59,112 nucleotides of DNA from Acanthamoeba castellanii str. Neff (taxonomy: Eukaryota; Discosea; Longamoebia; Acanthamoebidae): positions 20,582 through 79,693 of the forward strand of contig NW_004457697.1 in NCBI RefSeq assembly GCF_000313135.1, in the 5' to 3' direction. Numbering within the stretch: the first letter of the stretch is position 1; every line of letters starts with the position of its first letter. The position numbers were made by a program, and so were the translations under genes. Positions 35,953 to 47,334 of the stretch are shown here, piece after piece. A model generated the notes under the pieces. The model saw only the letters and a program-made list of their open reading frames with translations, was not told the DNA's origin and searched no databases.

Positions 35953-37510
35953 ATGGAGAAATTGAGCCAGCGGGGCCTGGAATTGAAGAGAAGCAACACG
36001 GCTACCGCCTTGCGCAGAGGCAGCGTCGAAGGTGGAGGAGGCTGCGGCGGCGCAATGCAAAGAGATGCCCTTCCTTCAACGTCATTTTGTCGCATCTCGG
36101 TGGTGGAGAGCCTGCAGCACAGCCTTGGTCGCCTTCTGGTGGCTGGCGAGGGCAGCGGCAGCTCTGGCTACGCATCGATGAGCGATGTCACCTTCCTCGT
36201 TGGACGGGAGCGCCGCTCCTTCCTCGGTCATCGCCTCCTCTTCGCAGCCCAGTCCGAACCCTTTCACGGTACCTTCTCATCTTCTTATGCTGCTCCATCA
36301 TCCATCAATCTCGACCTGCTCACGCCTAGACCGGCGCGTAGCGATGCTGTTTGGACCCATGCGAGAGGGACAGCAACAGAGCAGCATCGACGGCGAGGCG
36401 AGGAAGGCGGAGGTGGAGCTGCCCGAGATAGAGCCGCGCGTGTTCGGGCACCTCCAGCGGTTCCTCTACACCGGCGAGGTCTCCGTCGAACCTGACGACC
36501 TCCTGCCGCTCTTCCGCGTCGCCCACACCTACGCCGTCCAGCCTCTCGCCGAGGTGCGCCTCGATACACAACGCACGCACGCGCACACGGCAGTGCCTGA
36601 CCCGTGTGAGCATCGCAGGCCTGCTCGGGCATGCTGCAGAGCGGCGTGGACCAGAGGAACGTGATGTGCCTGCTGCAGGTGGCGTGCCTCTACGACGACC
36701 ACGCTCTGCGGGAACAGTGCCTGAGCGTCATCGGCCCCAGCGCAGCCACGCTCCTCGACTCGGATGAGGTCCTGGCCCAGTCTCGCCCCATCATCGCTGC
36801 CATCCTTCGCTCGTCCAAGCTATGCATCGGCGAGGTGCGTGTCGTGTCGTGTCGTGTCGTGTCGTGTCGTGTCGTGTCGTGTCGTGTCGTGTCGTGTCGT
36901 GTCGTTGGACTGCTAAGCGTAGCGTTCGCATTGGATTGACAGGTGGAACTGTTCAAGCTGCTGCTCAAGTGGCGCGCTATCGACCCGGAGAGCCGCCACC
37001 TGGACGCGCTGGCGCTGGTGCCCCTCGTGCGGCTGCCGCTCATCTCGCCAGAGTACCTCTGTTCGTTGGTCAAGCCCTCGGGGCTCGTGCCCTTGGAGCC
37101 CCTTTTCGAGGCCATGACCTTCCACGCCAACCCCGACTGCCTCCGTACCACCCACCCACCCACCCGCCACCCGCCACCCTTTGGCTGGCTCCTTTCTTTC
37201 TTGAAGTTGGTCTTTGCTGACGCTCACCACGTTCTGCACAGCCGACACGACGCTCACGCGATTCCAACCGCGCGACCTGCGAGAGCTCAGCAAAGGCCAA
37301 CAGATCGCTCGGTACCTATCAAACGCCACAGCATGCCCACATTGCAGTCAACTAACAGTATTACGCTTCTTCTTCTTCTTGATGGTGATGATGACGATGC
37401 GTAGGCAGGTGATGAACAAGCGAGCTGCGGCGCGGAAGCTGCTGTCGGCGAGCATGAGCGAACCACTACCGGCGCGTAGCGGCCAAGACTTCGAGGCCAT
37501 GAGCGCCTGA
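35953..37510 (+). CDS. BTB/BACK-domain protein
   Basis: Six exons (35953-36268, 36342-36553, 36619-36834, 36943-37144, 37242-37311, 37405-37510) give 373 residues. The BTB/POZ fold is visible as SDVTFLVGRERRSFLGHR, LLFAAQSEPFHAMLFGPM, FGHLQRFLYTGEVSVE and LFRVAHTYAVQPLAE. A BACK-like helical region follows (LCIGEVELFKLLLKWRAI, LVRLPLISPEYLCSLV). BTB-BACK proteins commonly act as substrate adaptors for CUL3 ubiquitin ligases. No Kelch or MATH domain is present here, so the substrate-binding part is either the short basic tail or absent. Exon 1 begins at the first in-frame ATG of the frame. Confidence 0.8.
36841..36904. repeat. intronic (GTGTC)n pentanucleotide repeat
   Basis: About thirteen perfect copies of a GTGTC pentamer occupy most of the intron 36835-36942 of the BTB gene. 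Confidence 0.9.
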
Positions 37511-37710
37511 GCCAACCAGGTCCCGCAAGGCTCAGAGAGCCGATCATTCTATCATGTCGTTACCCCCCCCCAATCCACATCGCATTGCAATGTACATAGC
37601 CCGACAAGTTGCGTTCGCACATGTTCCTGCCTCTTTGTGATTGGTCCCATTTTTTTTTATAATTCACAACCAACACACAACTTTTGTTTGTGGTTCTTGT
37701 GCTGTTGAAG

Positions 37711-39083
37711 ATGGACGACGAAGCGGGCTCCTCCACCGCGCGCCACTCCACCACCACCGCTCCTGGAGGAGACGTTGGGTCGGTTGGGCAGCAGCTTTCC
37801 AAGGAGGGCTGGCTCATCAAGCTCTCGGGCTACCTCGTCAAGTCACCCAAGGCACCCACCCCACTTTTTTTAAATTTGAAATTAAAAACAATTCTAAATA
37901 AATAATATTGCTGCCTATTATTTTTTTAAATAATAAAAATAACGCAGCGGAGGTATTTTCGGCTGAGGCGCAACCGACTGGCCTACTACCGTTCACCACA
38001 AGACGACGTCCCTCGCCGCATCATCGGTACTTCAACTTTCTCTTCTTGGCTTCTCCCCCGTGTGCGGTGGCGTGTGCGTGTGCGTGTGTGCGTGTGTGCG
38101 TGTGCGTGTGTGTGCGTGCGTGTGCGAGTAGCTGACCAGGTGGCCGGTGTCTGTCATAGAGCTGGATGGGTGTGTGGTGGAGCCCGCCGAGGACGGCTTC
38201 GTGTCGCTCTTCGAGAGACGAATCGGAAGGGCGCAGCCCCACCGCTATGTCATCCTCTCGCACGACCCCGAGGTACGCCGTTCGAGCCCCGCACACACCC
38301 CCATGACGACGGCAACGATGGTCACGGCGATGATGATGACCATGCACACCAGGTGATGGCCGAGTGGATCGAAGCGATCAAGCGGGCCAGCACGCTCTAC
38401 GAGGAGATCTTCTACGCCGCGATCGTGCGGGAGAGCGAAGGTGCGAGTCCTTTCGAGCACTGCTTCCCGCACTGGAGCGACCAGCACAAGGTCTTTCGTA
38501 ACCTGGTCAAGGAGGCCCTCCACCGACGCAAGTACGGCCGACCCCATCATATCGCCATTGCCACATCGCTCATCGACTATGACACGCACACGCACCACCG
38601 CACACGCACACGCACACGCACGCACCACCGCACACGCACCACCGCACACGCACACGAACGACACACGACACACGTAGGGAGCGTGGCTGGAAGCAGGGAA
38701 GGGAGGTGTACGAGAACCACAAGCTCTATAAGGTCTGCTCGCTGGTCACCGACAGCGCCACCCCGGCCTTCGTGTGCGTCGTGGAGAAGCGACTCGCCTC
38801 CTACAAGCCCGAAGCCTTTCTCGAGGTGCGGCGAGTCACGTGTGTCATGCGCGCGCGTGTGCGATTCATGCGGCTCACACACGTTGCACTGAAACCGGAT
38901 CAGGACTTGCGCCAACGGTTTCAAGAGGAGGGGACAGTGCAGCAGCCGATTGGCGAGGCAACGCTCGGGCAGATGATGCGGGTGTACAGCCCGGGCTACG
39001 AGGACGCCAAGGACGCCCCCGACCTGGTGGCCAACGCCACCAAGTGGCTCCGGAGGCTCTGGGAAGTCAACGGGGCCAAGTAA
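37711..39083 (+). CDS. PH-domain protein
   Basis: Six exons (37711-37851, 37948-38026, 38160-38272, 38353-38531, 38678-38825, 38904-39083) give 279 residues. A pleckstrin-homology domain covers about residues 32-145: KEGWLIKLSGYL at the start, RRYFRLRRNRLAYYRS for strands 2-3, and the capping-helix Trp in VMAEWIEAIKRAST. PH domains bind phosphoinositides or proteins at membranes. The remaining 130 residues (EHCFPHWSDQHKVFRNLVKE, VCSLVTDSATPAFVCVVE, MMRVYSPGYEDAKDAPD) are not recognised. Exon 1 ends at a GC donor (AAG then GCACCC). An in-phase GT donor 15 nt upstream (after 37836) is an alternative that would shorten the first PH loop. Confidence 0.75.
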
Positions 39084-39091
39084 GCCTCAAC

Positions 39092-39097
39092 AATAAA
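39092..39097 (+). terminator. AATAAA poly(A) signal of the PH-domain gene
   Basis: AATAAA lies 9 nt after the stop codon of the PH-domain gene. Confidence 0.4.
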
Positions 39098-39150
39098 AGC
39101 TCGCAACCAGAGGGCCACCTCGTGAAGGAAGGCAGAGCTCCAGAAGATAG

Positions 39151-40157
39151 GAGGCCAACAAAGTCATCAGGGACCGCAACGACGCTCTTTCGCGGGAGTT
39201 GCGTGGGACTACAACAAATGGGATCCGGCAGACGTGCTGGGGTGGCAACGGTACGAGCTCTCTCGCAGCAGGGCCATGCTGACAGCGCGGTCAGGCGGGG
39301 TGAAGAGGAAGTGCATGCCACGCGGATGCCGGTACACGCAGGCAGCCCGACCACACTCTCCCGCAAGGAGCTGCTGCAAGTCATCGAGACCATGGAGGCG
39401 AGGAGCATCGATGACGAAGAAGAACGGCGCGCGGTCAGCTCCAGGTTGAGCATGTGGTGCGGACGGCCGGGCTTCTTCTTCGACTGCTTTCTCCCCCGCT
39501 TCCGGGAGCAGTTTCGCGGCACCGTTCTTGATAGAAGGCGCATGGTGAGGCCGAGGCCAAGCTCATCGAGAATACCTTCGACGAGGCGCTCAACAAACTA
39601 CTCGATCCGGCGAGCGTGGCGGTCACGGCAGCGAGATCGTCCACTTCCTCTACTACTGCTACCGCCTCCATGGCGGTCATATCGAGCGATATGGCCAGAC
39701 TCGTGGAGGCTGGCCTCGCCATCGTGCGGGCGCGAAGGGGAAGAGCGTTGGAGTCGTCGCCGAGCCTCTGGTGCGGAGCTTTCTGGACAGCGTGGCGCAC
39801 AAACTCGACGCGTATGCTGGGTGCGACAAGTACATCGCTAGTGAGGATCAGGCGGGTCTCTGTCGCATCAGGACAAGGACTACTGCCGGTCACCATTCAA
39901 AGTCAGGGGACCGCGGCTAAGCTGAGTGCAGCGCTGCAGTTTGACGGCGCGATCAGGAGCACAAGTACGTCCCAATCCATGAGAGGCCCACCCCGCACCA
40001 CCCCACTGACGAGAACAACTGCCTGCTTGAAGCTGACAATGATGACGAGGACGAGGACGAGGACGAGGACGATGACGGGGACGATGACGACGACAACGAC
40101 GAACAAGGGGAAGAAGCGAAAGGAACGTTCCACAAACATCACAAGCTGACAGGATAA
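39151..40157 (+). pseudogene. frameshifted coding relic of unknown family
   Basis: Protein-like segments occur in all three plus frames with no room for introns between them: ANKVIRDRNDALSREL (about 39154-39204), DYNKWDPADVLGWQ (39208-39249), LSRKELLQVIETMEARSI and onward to FREQFRGTVLD (about 39355-39530), AHGEAEAKLIENTFDEALNK (about 39539-39600), EIVHFLYYCYRLHGG (about 39631-39675), PLVRSFLDSVAHKLDAYAG (about 39760-39820), and VPIHERPTPHHPTDENN followed by an Asp/Glu tail ending at a TAA. At least four frame changes are needed to join them. I do not recognise the parent protein. It could also be sequence error in a real gene. Confidence 0.5.
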
Positions 40158-40191
40158 CGCGAGAATAAAAAAAATCAAGATATAATGCAAC

Positions 40192-43145
40192 TCAGTCCGT
40201 GTACTTCTCCACGATCTGCTGCACCGTTTGGTAGGTACCCAGGATGCCGCCTGTCGATGGTGGGAGGGTGAGAAGAGAAGGCGGTGAGAGTTATGGTGGC
40301 GATGATGATGATGAAGGAGACCAGGAGAAGTTGTGGGCACGTACCGCCCAAGCCGAAGAGAATGTAGAAAACGGAGATGGCCTTGGCCCAGAGGGGCGCT
40401 TCAGGGAAGAGCTTCAGGTGGAACAGACCGGGGAAGACGAACTGCAGCGACGTCGACCCCAGAGCGCCTGCACACAACGAGCCGTGTGTGAGTGTGTCGT
40501 GTCGTGTCGTGTCGTGTCGTGTCGTGTCGTGTCGTGTCGTGTCGTGCGTATGCGGTGGTGCGTGTGCGCCTCTTGGTACCGATAAGTCCGATGAGCAGGC
40601 CAAAGTCCGGTACTCCGATGGCGATGCCGGCCGTGCCCAGTACGAGCAGGCAGCGGAAGGCGAACACCTTGAGTGGCCGGAAGCGGGGCGACAGCCGGCC
40701 GGGCTGGAACATGGCCTCCTCGACGATGTCGGTCACCACGAAGAGCTGCAGCGGGTAGGTCGACGCGATCGCGATGATCAGGCCCACGGTCACGAGGATG
40801 GAGAGCACCTCCCACGGCTTGCTGCCCTCGGCAAAGTCGTGCAGGTTGACCGTGACCAGCGTGTTGGTGTCGACGCCCCACGCCTGTCACCACATCACCA
40901 GCCAATCAGCGAATGAGCGAACGTGTGCGGCGGTGCGTGTGCGGTGGTGCGTGCATGTCATGTGTGCGTGTGCGTGTGCGAGATGGGAGGTACCAGATAG
41001 CAGATCAGGCCAAAGGTAATATAGTTGAGGGAGGAGCCGACCATGGTCACCAGCAGCGCCGGGGTGAAGTGTTCCGGCTTCTTCATCGCCGTCTCGGCCG
41101 GGATGACCTACTTGCGCAATACCACCACCACCACCCACCCACCACCACATGTTTACATTATATTCATTAATTTATAATGCGACACCTGGTCGTCGTAGTC
41201 TCGCTGCTTTGCGTACCACTCCGATTCCCTCGAAGGCGTAGATGGCCATGCCAAACATGACAGCGGCGGTTCTGTGTGATCACAGCACCACGACGATGAG
41301 CCGCACGAACGACATAGGTGAATGGGTGGGTAGGTGGGTGGGCGGGCGGGTACTCGGGCACGATCCACCAGTCGATGGCGAAGGGCTCCTTCTTGCCGTG
41401 CGGTGGCTCGGGGTGGTGCGAATCATCTCCGCCCCACTTGTGGGCCATTTGGATGAAGGCGGCGGTGAGGATCACCACGATGCTCGTCAGGATGGCCACG
41501 TTGGCGAACATCGCCGCGAACGACATGTGCTTCAACCTGCGAAAGATGTGCGTGTGCGTGTGCGTGTGCGTGTGCGTGTGCGTGTGCGTGTGCGTGTCAC
41601 CTTGAAGGAACGCGCGCGCATGATCACAAGAGGGGGCTAAAGAAGCACCACGTACGTGGGGAGGTTGGCCAGTATGACGAGGACGGGGACCCACCACACG
41701 ACCACCATGCGCCAGTCGACATACCTACGTACCAACCCAAGAGTCAGGCTTCGCTGTTAATACGCGCTGGTACGTGTGCGCTTGTGTGCGGTGGTGCGGT
41801 GGTGCGGTGGTGCGGTGGTGCGGTGGTGCGGTGGTGCGGTGGTGCGGTGGTGCGGTGGTGCGGTGGTGCGGTGGTGCGGTGGTGACGGTGGTGCGGTGGT
41901 GCGGTGGTGCGGTGGTGCGGTGGTGCGGTGGTGCGGTGGTGCGGTGGTGCGGTGGTGCGGTGGTGCGGTGGTGCGGTGGTGTGCGTGGTGCGTGTGGCGT
42001 ACCAGCCGTAGTTGGGGATGAAGTTGGCGGTGTTCTGCGAAAGGAAGACTACATACACGCAGCAGAAGCCGTACTGCAGAAGAAAAAAAGCGCCATTTCA
42101 CTGCGGTTAGAGCAATGAACGAGCAACGCCGCTGCACTGACGCCGGCGGGAAGGTGGAGGAGGTGCACCTGAGTGAAGACGAGAAGGAAGTCGACCAGTC
42201 TCGCACCCACCCGTCCGTAGGTGAACGACGCGATGTCCGTGAACGACACGACTCGTGGGTCAAGTTGCTCGGCCCGCCTGTGTCGTCGTGAGGCGCGATC
42301 AATGGGCGCACACGACACACCAAATGGCATTGTGTGTGCCGTGTGTGTGTCGTGTGTGTGTGTGTGTGTGTGAGTGTGGGAAGGGAACACAAACCTCTTG
42401 GCCTGCACCAACATGACCATCGAGTGGGTCGTGATTACGGAGACGAAGGCCATCACCAACAGGCTCGTCTAGCGAGAGAGCAGAGAGTGAGAGAGAGAGA
42501 GAGAGGGTCCACCAGCCACCCAGCCACCGAAAAGAGATATCAGCGAATGAAGCTTAGCGGATCATGTGGGTACGCAGAGGCACCAGTGCGCACGCACCAG
42601 AAGGCCGCCTTCCCGGAAGGCGTAGGGGAGGCCCAGGATGCCGCTGCCCAGGTACACCTTCACCAGGTTCACCAGCGTTTGCGTCGTTCTGTGCACACGC
42701 GCGCGTTGCCGTACGGCGCGTGAGCGTGTGTGGGGCGAGGGCTCAAGGTGAGCTCACCATATCACGACGTGCACCGACAAGAGCACAACACGTGCAGTAG
42801 CGGGGTAGAGGAGAGGAGACGTACGTCACGATGCGCTTCCGCCCCTCGTTGACGACGTGTTCGTCGTCGCCTTCGATCTTCACCTCGCTGTAGGTGTGCA
42901 CCTGGTGGTGTCGGTGGTGCAACCTCTGCTGCACGATGATTGCACGATTTATACATCGCGTGTGGGCAAGGTGGGGTGAGCATCATCCATTTTGTCCTTC
43001 ATTCATCATTTGTTTTTTAATCAGATTTAATAGAAATGATGTCTAATTCCAAAAGCGATGCGAAAGGAAGAACGGCAACACGTACCTCCTCATTTTGTTC
43101 TTCATCTTCGTAGTTGACGCTGAAATGCACGCCACCGTCGTGCAT
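40192..43145 (-). CDS. SLC36/AAAP-type amino-acid transporter
   Basis: Thirteen exons (43086-43145, 42825-42928, 42598-42688, 42395-42468, 42169-42277, 42003-42073, 41656-41724, 41354-41536, 41217-41271, 40994-41107, 40580-40883, 40345-40467, 40192-40250) give 471 residues. After an acidic cytosolic head come transporter hallmarks of the amino-acid/auxin permease family: LVNLVKVYLGSGILGLPYAF, ITTHSMVMLVQAKR, YGFCCVYVVFLSQNTANF, MFGMAIYAFEGIGVVIPAE, LNYITFGLICYL and a long final hydrophobic domain ending in QQIVEKYTD. About eleven membrane spans are expected. The FEGIGVVIPAE motif is typical of proton-coupled amino-acid transporters (PAT/SLC36) on plasma or lysosomal membranes. Substrate is inferred only. 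Confidence 0.9.
40496..40546. repeat. intronic (GTGTC)n pentanucleotide repeat
   Basis: About ten copies of the same pentamer found in the BTB gene intron, here within intron 40468-40579 of the minus-strand transporter gene. Confidence 0.9.
41547..41598. repeat. intronic (GTGTGC)n hexanucleotide repeat
   Basis: About eight perfect hexamers in the transporter intron 41537-41655. Confidence 0.9.
41786..41981. repeat. intronic octanucleotide repeat (ggtgcggt)n
   Basis: About 24 near-perfect 8-bp units fill the transporter intron 41725-42002; one unit near 41883 carries a single inserted A. Confidence 0.95.
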
Positions 43146-43415
43146 TCTTGATTTTGTTGAATCCTCTTTGCCAATGTGGCCCTACTCTCTTGCTTGGTCA
43201 AGGTCGAAATTTCCTGGACTCCGCGGGAAGCACACACCACGCCGTGGAGGCCGCATGCCCTTCTGTGTCGGACCACTTGACACTTGACACTTGACTATGT
43301 TCATCTTTATCGTGTTCGGACATCTCTCAGATATCTGGTGTAGTTGTATAAAACATGTGCACTCTCTAACCCTTCTCTCCCCCTCGTCGTGGCTGATGAC
43401 TCCTCTTGGTCTCGT

Positions 43416-45890
43416 CTAGAGCTCTCTCTTCAAGAGGTGTTCGTGAGCGGGCGTCGGCACGGGCGTGGCCGAGGGCGCGGCGCAGGCGCACGGCTTCTTG
43501 GGCAGGACGACGAGAGGCCGCATCATGTCCTGATCCTCGTGCTCCAGCATATGACAGTGCCACACGTACTTCCCCGTGTACTCCTTTGAGACCAGACACT
43601 ACCATTAGCCACGACACGACACACACGAAACACACGACACACGCGCAGGCACATGAGGCACACGGTGTAGGCATGTAGGCATACCGTGAAGGGGACCCAG
43701 AGGGTGACGACTTCGTAGGGGTAGACTCGCACGGTGTCCTTCCAGCCCTGCTCGTTGGGGTCGGGCAGTCGGGCCGGGCCGGTGTAGTTGAGCGGCACGC
43801 CGGGCGTGAAGGTGGTGCCGGCGAACGGGCGGCGCTGGAGCACGCGGAACTGGGTGAGGTGGATGTGGACCGGGTGGGTCACGCCAGTCAGGTTGATAAT
43901 CTCCCACAGCTCGACCGTGTCCACCTCGGGCGTCTCCGTCGGCTCTTCGTGATAGCGCTTGCCGTTCAGGAGCATCATGAACGAAGCTGCCGTGCAGTTG
44001 ACGTTAGGTGGCTGTTCACTAACGCAGTCAAATGACACTTATATGCGTGGGTGGAGACGCACTCTTGTTGCCTTCCTTGACGATCTGTCCGGTGAGGGTC
44101 ACCTGGCGCACCTGCGCGATAGACCCCGCAGGCAGGGTGTCGACCGAGGGCAGTCGAGGGAGCTGGGCCACGTGCTTCAGCTTGGGAATCTTGTAGGCCT
44201 CACCACTGGCACCTGCGCAAGTTGTTTTAGTTCGCTTCGGTCTGACCATAGCCAGCCCAGTGCTCCAGAGTAAGAGCGGTACCATGCCTGGCCACTCTGA
44301 ACTGGAGGACCTCCTTCATGGTCTCAGACACCGCACCTGGGTGGACGAGCAGGTCAGACGCGCGGAGCCGAAGTCGTTGGTCTAAGAGATTGAAGGGGTA
44401 CCCGAAGGATAGGGTTGCCCGGCCAGGTTGGTCAGGATGAGGCTGCGGCCCTCGTAGCCGCGGAAGTCGATGATCACGTCGGCCCTTTCCGAGCTACCGA
44501 GCGTGAGGTTCTGCACTTCGATCGCCTTGTTCAAGAAGCCGCCGTCGGTGCCGATCTGTGAAGCGATTGCATAAAAAATAAGAGAGTGCTGGTTGGCTGA
44601 TTCGATGTTGGTGACGCGTACCTGCCACATGGTGGGACCGTGCGGGAGGGAGAAGCTGACGTAGCGCGAGTTGCAGCCGTTGAGGAAGCGGAAGCGGTAG
44701 GCCTGGGGCTTGACCTCGAAGTAGGGATAGACCTTCCCGTTGACCACCGGCGTGTCGCCATCGAATCCGCCCCAGGTGTAGGGATAGTACAGCTTCACAG
44801 GGCACAGCATGGGGAAACAACGCGGTCAACACAGTCAATGTCGGTCCATGCTAGTCAAGCAGAGTGAGAATTGCTCTAGGTACCTGACTGTTGTTCATGA
44901 TGATGCGGTCCTGGATCAAGATCGGCATCTCAAACTCACCGCTGGGCAGCCCAAGTTCAGCTTCGTCCTCGTCCCTCAGCAGGTAGAACCCTACGTGACG
45001 GCACCACGGCCGATCAGCTCAGAATTCGAGGAATATAGGTGTCGACATGCGTTTCCTCGGAAGAGATAAAGGTACCGACGAGGCCCGCGTAGACGTTGAC
45101 GCGGGTGCGGCCCATGATGTGGTCGTGGTACCACATGGTGGTGGCCAGCTGTCCGTTGGGGTAGTAGAAGTCAGCGTCCTGACCGCGCGTGATCCAGACC
45201 ATGGGGTCGCCGTCGCTGTCCGGGGGCACGTGCGCGCCGTGCAGGTGCGGCACCGCGGCCGAGTCCGGCACCGGTTCAGAGCCCACTGCATACCACCATC
45301 ACGACCGCCTGGCGTCAGCACCAGTTGCGCGAACTCTTGCGAGGCGAGGAGTGGTCGTACGGTGGCCCAGGGGCTCGGTGGGAAGGAAGTGAGTGTCGGG
45401 CAGGTGGTTGCGCCACGTCACGGCCACAGGCCGGTCCACAACGGCCTCGATCGTGCCGCCGGGATACGTGCCAGCATAGCCGTACACCTTTTTGTTAGTT
45501 GGACATGGTAAGATGAGCGGTCGGAAGCGAAGGTGGAGCGAAACATGATCGCGGCGGTTGATGAATAGAGGAGGCTTGCCTGGGTGAGATTGAGGTCGGG
45601 ATGGAGGCGGTGTTGGATGGCGCTCATGGTCACCACGTATTTGTCGACACCGCGCCTGGTGCAGTAGGGCGAGAGCACAGGCGGCTTGACCAACGGCTGG
45701 ACCCACTTCGCCAGGGGTACCGATGTGGGCTTTTGGCCCATTGTCTGCATACGCAACCCATAACACACCAGCGAGTTAGAACGGGAATGGCGAGTGCGTT
45801 CAATCAAAGAGAATCACGTACGATGGAGCAAAGACAGCAGAGAGCGAACAGAGCGATGATGATAGAGGACCGCGACCACATCGAGGTCAT
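43416..45890 (-). CDS. secreted CotA-like multicopper oxidase (laccase/bilirubin-oxidase type)
   Basis: Eleven exons (45822-45890, 45580-45744, 45361-45487, 45076-45285, 44884-44990, 44622-44792, 44402-44555, 44283-44336, 44063-44212, 43685-43986, 43416-43583) give 558 residues. The N-terminus is a signal peptide ([15 protein letters not shown]). All four copper-binding motifs are present: [42 protein letters not shown] and [12 protein letters not shown], the last with a type-1 copper Met. The three-cupredoxin layout and phrases such as [23 protein letters not shown] and [11 protein letters not shown] match the bacterial spore-coat CotA group rather than fungal laccases. It should oxidise phenols, bilirubin-like or metal substrates with reduction of O2 to water, outside the cell or in vesicles. 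Intron 45488-45579 has an obligatory GC donor. Confidence 0.92.
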
Positions 45891-46925
45891 GGCGAACGTG
45901 TCAAGTCACTTGTGTGTCTGTATGACTGACCTGTCTGTGCGGAGTACTGTAGGTAGTAGGGCTGGTGGTCGTGAAGAATGGATGAGTATGAAAGAGCGCT
46001 CGCGGTCAGCTATTTAAAGTGGAGCACGCCAGGGCTGACCATGGAGTAACATGCTGAGGGAGGTGCGAGCGGGTGGAATGTCAGGTGAAAGCCAGACGTA
46101 CACATTGAGTGCTGAGCCCAGTAGCAATGGAAGCCGTTGTAGCCCAAGAGCCTACAGCACCAGAACATGCTGAGGATTAGCGAAAGGTGAAAGGTCACTC
46201 GAATCTACCAATAAACGGCCAATTGACTTAATGGTGGAGTCATGCCTTGTGATCATCGCATTGCTGTGATGATCCGGATAGGGCTGTCCAATCCGGAATT
46301 AACGAACTAGTTTTATGTCCCCCACTCGCAGCCAAGACCACTCATTAGATCGGAACCTGTTCATGGGCGTCAACATGGTGCAGACTGTGAGGGCGACATT
46401 GCGTTTGAATACCGCGGAGCATGAGGGAGTATGATCACAGTACCGACACCAGCACACTGCATTGAGCCGCGTTAGGTGCCCAAAGAGAAGAGACGGAAGG
46501 TCCTGTGAGCGAGGAATGAAGACAAGCAGAGAGGGTACTGGCCCCCTGGGGTTGTCTTGTTGATCATTGCACGGACGTACCAGGGACTCCTGAAGAGGGT
46601 GAAGGGCGGCTTCCAACCTAGGCCACCTCTAGAGAAGTGGATGCGCAAGCTGGTCGATCTTGAAAAGACTTCAGTTGCCACCACGGTAGCGGGTAACCAC
46701 CTGCTGGCCCGTGCATACCGCACGTGAGCACACTTGCAAGGCGGTGTGATGAGTTGCGTGGGTGCATTAGGTGTGGGCTTGTGTTAGGTAAGAAGGGGGG
46801 GGGGTACTGCAGAGGGGTTGAGCGGGCTCATGTTTGTTTTCCTTGTTTTTCTTTTTGCATTTCTTCAGACCTTGCAGGAAGCGGATGGTGGGGCAGCATC
46901 ACCAAGAACAGATGGCGACGAGGCT
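45891..46925. other. gene-free region
   Basis: About 1 kb between the multicopper oxidase start and a small downstream gene. Only short, unspliceable reading frames are present. A run of ten G at 46795-46804 and no recognisable RNA or mobile element. Confidence 0.45.
46011..46018 (-). promoter_or_regulatory. candidate TATA-like element of the multicopper oxidase gene
   Basis: On the minus strand the sequence TTTAAATA lies about 120 nt upstream of the multicopper oxidase ATG. Position and composition fit a core promoter; there is no direct evidence. Confidence 0.3.
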
Positions 46926-47334
46926 TCATTCTGTTGGTTGGGCACGGAGATTGCGATTGGCCACCACGTAGTCGGTGACCGCCTGCTGGCCCATGCAGCG
47001 CACCACGCACAGGGACACCTCCTCGACCTCGTCGTACGCGTCTTTGATGCCTTGGCGCAGAGTGTTCGACACAATCTGTGCCACGGGTGCCATTAGTGGT
47101 AAACACAACACTGCCACTCGAGCACGCAGGCACGGCAGCCAACAGAGAGAGAGGAGATCGGCACTGTGAGGTCGGTGACGGTCTTGCCTGAGCTGTCGAG
47201 CGCCACCAGTTGGCCGTCGCCTTTGGCTGTTGTACGAGGGCCGTGGGCGCGTTGGATGGGTGATTGGGGGGGGGGGTACCGATGAGGATGGTGTCGCCTA
47301 CTCTCACGGCCCGAGCGCACTTCGTTTTTGACAT
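46926..47334 (-). CDS. small hypothetical protein (88 residues)
   Basis: Three exons (47280-47334, 47165-47226, 46926-47075) close to 88 residues beginning MSKTKCARAVRVGDTILI and ending RNLRAQPTE. The protein has a beta-rich first half (DGQLVALDSSGKTVTDL) and a helical second half (RQGIKDAYDEVEEVSLCVV). There is no signal peptide or membrane segment. I do not recognise the family. Phase closure and coding-like composition support a real gene, but its size keeps confidence moderate. Confidence 0.55.

Noticed and set aside
41786..41981. CRISPR-like array
   Set aside because: Units are 8 bp with no spacers and lie in a eukaryotic intron; it is a simple tandem repeat.
43344..43355. TATA box (TATAAAAC) on the plus strand
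   Set aside because: No plus-strand gene follows; both neighbouring genes are on the minus strand and the word points the wrong way.
46299..46723. possible minus-strand gene in the region upstream of the multicopper oxidase
   Set aside because: Short frames have no compatible splice sites, no recognised motif and lower GC than exons nearby.
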